34,135 nt of DNA from Leptotrichia hofstadii (GTDB lineage: Bacteria; Fusobacteriota; Fusobacteriia; Fusobacteriales; Leptotrichiaceae). A model generated the notes under the pieces. That model saw nothing but the letters and a program-made list of their open reading frames with translations, was not told the DNA's origin and ran no database searches. Of this stretch, positions 31,459 to 34,135 are shown piece after piece (the stretch's first letter is position 1; every line of letters begins with the position of its first letter). The position numbers and the translations under genes were made by a program. The stretch covers positions 1 through 34,135 of the forward strand of contig NZ_AP019824.1 in NCBI RefSeq assembly GCF_007990525.1, read 5' to 3'.

Positions 31459-32195
31459 CTTATACCCTCTTTTTTCATTATTTCTTCTGCTAAGTTACTA
31501 TAGTCTTTTGCTCCATTTGCATTTTTTGAATAATCAAATATTGATTGATGTGTAACAATACACTCAGAAAGAGCTACATTTTTTCTTATTATATTTTTTA
31601 ACAAATAATCTTTGTATTCTTCTTGCAACTGTTCCTGTATCTGATCTGACAATGCTGTTTTCTCTTTTCTAATTAATATAATTCCGGATATGTCCTTCCC
31701 TAATCCTTGTGTAAAGTTAATCGTAGCATTAAGCCCTAAAAGTTCATTTATTCCAGGTAATATTACAGGATAAACGCTTGAAGTATAAATTGCTGAAGTT
31801 GTGTAAGCATTAAATGCTGGAGCTGTATCAAATATTATAACATCATATTTTTCTGATAAATTTTCTAAAAAATTATTTAATAGTTGGTAATAATACGGAC
31901 CTTGATTTTTTAATTCTTCCATATCTTTTTCTGCTTCAGAACCTGCACTTATTAAATATAAATTTTCATTTAATATTTCAGGCTGAAAGCCATTTGCTCT
32001 TTCAAGCAAATAATCTCCCAATGAAGAATTTAATTCATTTACATTTACTCCAAAATTTGTGGAAAGATTAAGTTGTGGATCCGTATCTACTGCCAAAGTT
32101 TTTAATCCCTGTTTTGCAAAATAGTGTGCTAAATTAAAAACAGTTGTTGTTTTACCACAACCACCCTTGTTATTTACAATTGATATTTTTTTCAT
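31455..32195 (-). CDS. parA: ParA-family partition ATPase, module 2
   Basis: The 246-residue protein has a deviant Walker A, NNKGGCGKTTTVFN (K10 and K15), the LAVDTDPQLNLS switch segment at about 36-47, and the Walker B-like DVIIFDTAPAF near residue 118. It is of the short ParA/Soj type without an N-terminal DNA-binding domain. It is only distantly similar to the module 1 ATPase, so the two partition systems are of different origin and may coexist without interference. The ribosome binding site GGGAGG lies five bases upstream. The promoter carries an extended -10 and a 24-bp palindrome just upstream of its -35. Confidence 0.92.
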   Translation of the reverse strand: MKKISIVNNKGGCGKTTTVFNLAHYFAKQGLKTLAVDTDPQLNLSTNFGVNVNELNSSLGDYLLERANGFQPEILNENLYLISAGSEAEKDMEELKNQGPYYYQLLNNFLENLSEKYDVIIFDTAPAFNAYTTSAIYTSSVYPVILPGINELLGLNATINFTQGLGKDISGIILIRKEKTALSDQIQEQLQEEYKDYLLKNIIRKNVALSECIVTHQSIFDYSKNANGAKDYSNLAEEIMKKEGIR

Positions 32196-32231
32196 AATAT
32201 CCTCCCTGAAATATATTTATCCTTTATTTTC

Positions 32232-32290
32232 AGTATAACACTATTTATGAAAAAAGCAAATTTTTTGTTTGTCAGTCGTGACTGACAAAC
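32232..32290 (-). promoter_or_regulatory. Promoter and palindromic operator of par module 2
   Basis: On the minus strand TTGCTT (32254-32259), 16 bases, TATACT (32232-32237) with TG one base before the -10. At 32267-32290 is a palindrome with 11-bp arms GTTTGTCAGTC / GACTGACAAAC around GT. It differs in sequence from the module 1 palindrome but has a comparable size and position. Confidence 0.75.
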
Positions 32291-32314
32291 TGAATACATA
32301 ATAATTTTTCCCTA

Positions 32315-33391
32315 TTATTTTTTTATAATCAAATCCTCCGCCAACTCGATTATTTCTTGTGTAAAATCATTTTCATCAATGTTATAAATAGCTTTTAATT
32401 GCATATTCATATTTTTTATCTCCTCTATTTTTTGAGGATATTTTTCAGTCAATTTTCTAAATTGTATCTTATCTTTTAGCCCTGTATATATTGCTTCCAA
32501 ATTTTCTATTGTTTCTGTATTTTCATTAATTTTATCCCATATTTTTTTTCTTAAAGTTTTTTCTTTTTCTATTTTAGGAGGAGCTTCAACTATTCTTGTT
32601 TTTCTTTCTGAAACTACCCTTGTTTCTTCTTTCTTTTTTTGTTTTCTAGGTTTGCTCAAAGGAATTGGATTATTATTATCTTCTTCTTCAGTAACTGCTA
32701 CAATATCTACTTTTTTCTCATTAGAGAATTTAAACTCAAATCCAGTAACTCGGCTTCTTCCCCGTCCACCAGAAAAACCATATTTTTTTTCAATTTTCAA
32801 GTTGTATTTTTCTCCTAACTCTCTCATAATTGGCTTTAAAACACGAGTATCAATATTAGTTATCTTATAATTTTCAGGAATATCCATCAAATACCTAAAT
32901 TCATCAATACTACATCTCCAAAATCCTGTTTTTCTAAATTGTTTCATTCTACGATAAAATTCTTTTACATAACTAGACTTTAAATTCACAAATTCTTCTA
33001 ACTCAAATCTAGTCCACTCTTTATTAAAATCATTAAGTAAAAATCTAAAATCCTCATTTAAAGAAATCATTAATATCTGTTCATCTAAATTTATTTTAAA
33101 AGTTTTAAAAATTGCCATTTGTACAATTGTATTATTTTCTCTGTATGTATAGTTCAATGATAATAATTTTTTATTAACATTCATAATCGTGTTAGTAAAT
33201 TCTTTTACAGTCATATTTTTTTCAAGCATTATTAATTTTTTCAATTCATAAAAAGAGTATTCAAGAACATCTGTACCTCTCTCTTTAAGTTTATGAAAAA
33301 ATGTGACTAATAAATTTAATTCTTCTGACGAAAAGTTTCTTAATGCCTGATTATTAAAATCATTATTATATTTCACAATCTCATTTCCCAT
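32315..33391 (-). CDS. Replication initiator, Rep_3 (RepB) family, replicon 3
   Basis: The 358-residue protein starts at an ATG eight bases after GAGGAGG. It has the shared initiator landmarks: IVKYNNDFN at the start, LKSSYVKEFYRRMKQFRKTGFW at about 140-161, and LKPIMRELGEKYNLKI. It also has GGRGRSRVTGFEFKFS, identical to replicon 2. The C-terminal tail with KPRKQKKKEE and coiled coils is likewise shared with replicon 2, while the N-terminal winged helix is more diverged. This fits closely related initiators that have shifted iteron specificity. It should bind the 21/22-bp repeats at 33442-33591, just upstream of its start. No strong terminator is visible before the par module 2 promoter. Confidence 0.92.
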   Translation of the reverse strand: MGNEIVKYNNDFNNQALRNFSSEELNLLVTFFHKLKERGTDVLEYSFYELKKLIMLEKNMTVKEFTNTIMNVNKKLLSLNYTYRENNTIVQMAIFKTFKINLDEQILMISLNEDFRFLLNDFNKEWTRFELEEFVNLKSSYVKEFYRRMKQFRKTGFWRCSIDEFRYLMDIPENYKITNIDTRVLKPIMRELGEKYNLKIEKKYGFSGGRGRSRVTGFEFKFSNEKKVDIVAVTEEEDNNNPIPLSKPRKQKKKEETRVVSERKTRIVEAPPKIEKEKTLRKKIWDKINENTETIENLEAIYTGLKDKIQFRKLTEKYPQKIEEIKNMNMQLKAIYNIDENDFTQEIIELAEDLIIKK

Positions 33392-33441
33392 TTAAAATTC
33401 CTCCTCAAAAATCATTATACCATATTAAAAATAACACTTCA

Positions 33442-33591
33442 ATAAAAATGTTATTTTTAATCTCCCAAAACGATACTTTTAATTCCCAAAATGTTGTTTT
33501 TAATCTCCCAAAACGATACTTTTAATTCCCAAAATGTTGTTTTTAATCTCCCAAAACGATACTTTTAATTCCCAAAATGATACTTTTATTA
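33442..33591 (-). repeat. Iteron array of replicon 3 (seven units, two alternating types)
   Basis: Six units start with CCCAAAA at 33464, 33485, 33507, 33528, 33550 and 33571, with a degenerate one at about 33442. Type 1, CCCAAAACGATACTTTTAAT, alternates with type 2, CCCAAAATGTTGTTTTTAAT. Spacing is 21 and 22 in turn, giving a 43-bp higher-order repeat. The last unit is a hybrid. Confidence 0.9.
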
Positions 33592-33612
33592 GCTCTCAAA
33601 CTTAATATTTAC

Positions 33613-33679
33613 AAGTGTTTGTGGACACCTAAAAGATATAAAATCTTTTAAAAGATATAAAAATCTTTTAAAAGATTTT
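33613..33679. other. Origin 3 core: 18-bp motif plus 17-bp-arm inverted repeat
   Basis: AAGTGTTTGTGGACACCT (33613-33630), then arms AAAATCTTTTAAAAGAT (33640-33656) and ATCTTTTAAAAGATTTT (33663-33679) around the loop ATAAAA. Relative to origin 2 the changes occur in pairs that keep the stem intact. Part of the motif resembles a DnaA box (GTGTCCACA on the complement). Confidence 0.65.
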
Positions 33680-33710
33680 TTTAAAAGAATTGATTTTTAA
33701 ATTTTTCATT

Positions 33711-33800
33711 GTTACAAAAAGTACCCTTATGAATAATTCCTTCATTTTTAGCACATTCAAAATTTTAATAATCCATATTCGTAAAATGTCGTTTTTAATA
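33711..33800. other. Distal conserved blocks of origin 3
   Basis: GTTACAAAAAGTACCCTTAT (33711-33730) and a 26-bp block (33775-33800, core CGTAAAATGTCGTTTTTAAT) are identical to blocks beside origin 2. The 26-bp block looks like a lone type 2 iteron about 190 bp from the array. Confidence 0.6.
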
Positions 33801-34135
33801 CACTAAAAAAGTATTTGAATTTTGAATAAAAATTAAAATATCTAAGTAAGTGTTCCTTATTAAAAAAATCTAAATTTTCAATATAAACCTTCCTAAACAA
33901 TTTTTTCTTCTTATTCAACTTTCCATATCAAGAAATTTTTTAACGATAAATTTAACCCCTTTCTGACGTTCTCAGATATATTTTTAAAATACATTGACAA
34001 GCTTATCAGAATAAATTTCTAAAATTTCATATTTTTTAATTTTTAAACTATATATCTATCAAATATTAAATTTTTCTTATCCAATATTTCAAAGGACTTT
34101 AAATCATATATGAAGACTTAAATATTAAAATTTAC
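33801..34135. other. AT-rich end of the window, nothing recognised
   Basis: No supported frame, RNA gene or strong repeat. It may be the outer part of the replicon 3 origin, or spacer leading back to position 1 if the molecule is circular. Confidence 0.4.

Noticed and set aside
32267-32290. The par module 2 palindrome as a terminator for rep3
   Set aside because: No T tract follows on the minus strand, and its position just upstream of the parA2 promoter fits an operator better.
33442-33591. Regular short repeats that could be taken for a CRISPR array
   Set aside because: The repeats are contiguous 21/22-bp units without spacers and lie directly upstream of a Rep_3 gene, so they are iterons. 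No cas gene is in the window.

Overview
The window is AT-rich, densely coding DNA that looks like a plasmid, or a plasmid-like composite replicon, from a member of the Fusobacteriota, most likely Leptotrichia or a close relative. The basis is the very low GC, the outer-membrane type V secretion genes (so a Gram-negative envelope), and a backbone of iteron-type Rep_3 initiators, ParA proteins and MobV-like relaxases. The taxonomic call is inference; no rRNA or core gene is present.

Region 1 (1-14171) is a surface and secretion block on the + strand: a short autotransporter-like barrel protein, then a two-partner secretion operon. The operon encodes a TpsB/FhaC-like transporter and a 3182-residue TpsA exoprotein. 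TpsA has a TPS domain, a beta-helix built from exact 103-residue super-repeats, and a C-terminal PD-(D/E)XK-like toxin tip. A probable immunity gene follows 13 bp downstream. This has the organisation of a contact-dependent inhibition system.

Region 2 (14172-19460) holds replicon 1 (four 22/23-bp iterons plus rep) and an accessory block. The block contains a RelBE-type toxin-antitoxin pair, a short Fst-like type I toxin-antitoxin candidate, a PemK/MazF-like toxin with a tiny overlapping ORF, a serine recombinase and a 56-residue orphan protein. The Fst-like locus has a 26-residue membrane peptide, a convergent antisense RNA, a shared bidirectional terminator and a 14-bp direct repeat that covers the toxin start codon.

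Region 3 (19480-30693) is bounded by two direct copies, about 2.36 kb each, of a split relaxase gene with its invariant GC-rich upstream region (candidate oriT). Between them lie par module 1 (parA plus partner, each preceded by the same 20-bp palindrome), replicon 2, an Abi_2/AbiF-like HEPN protein with a structured leader RNA, two MITE-like elements, an HTH protein, and two abutting gene remnants (a partition-partner fragment and an AbiEi fragment).

Region 4 (30694-34135) holds par module 2, replicon 3 and its iteron array. Origins 2 and 3 share an 18-bp motif, a 17-bp-arm inverted repeat with compensating base changes, and distal identical blocks; the 18-bp motif also occurs at origin 1.

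Taken together the window reads as a fused plasmid with three rep, two par and two mob modules. Recombination between the direct mob copies would release an 8.8-kb circle that carries its own rep, par and mob. The toxin-antitoxin and abortive-infection genes would act as stability and phage-defence cargo, and the two-partner secretion block as adhesion and competition cargo.
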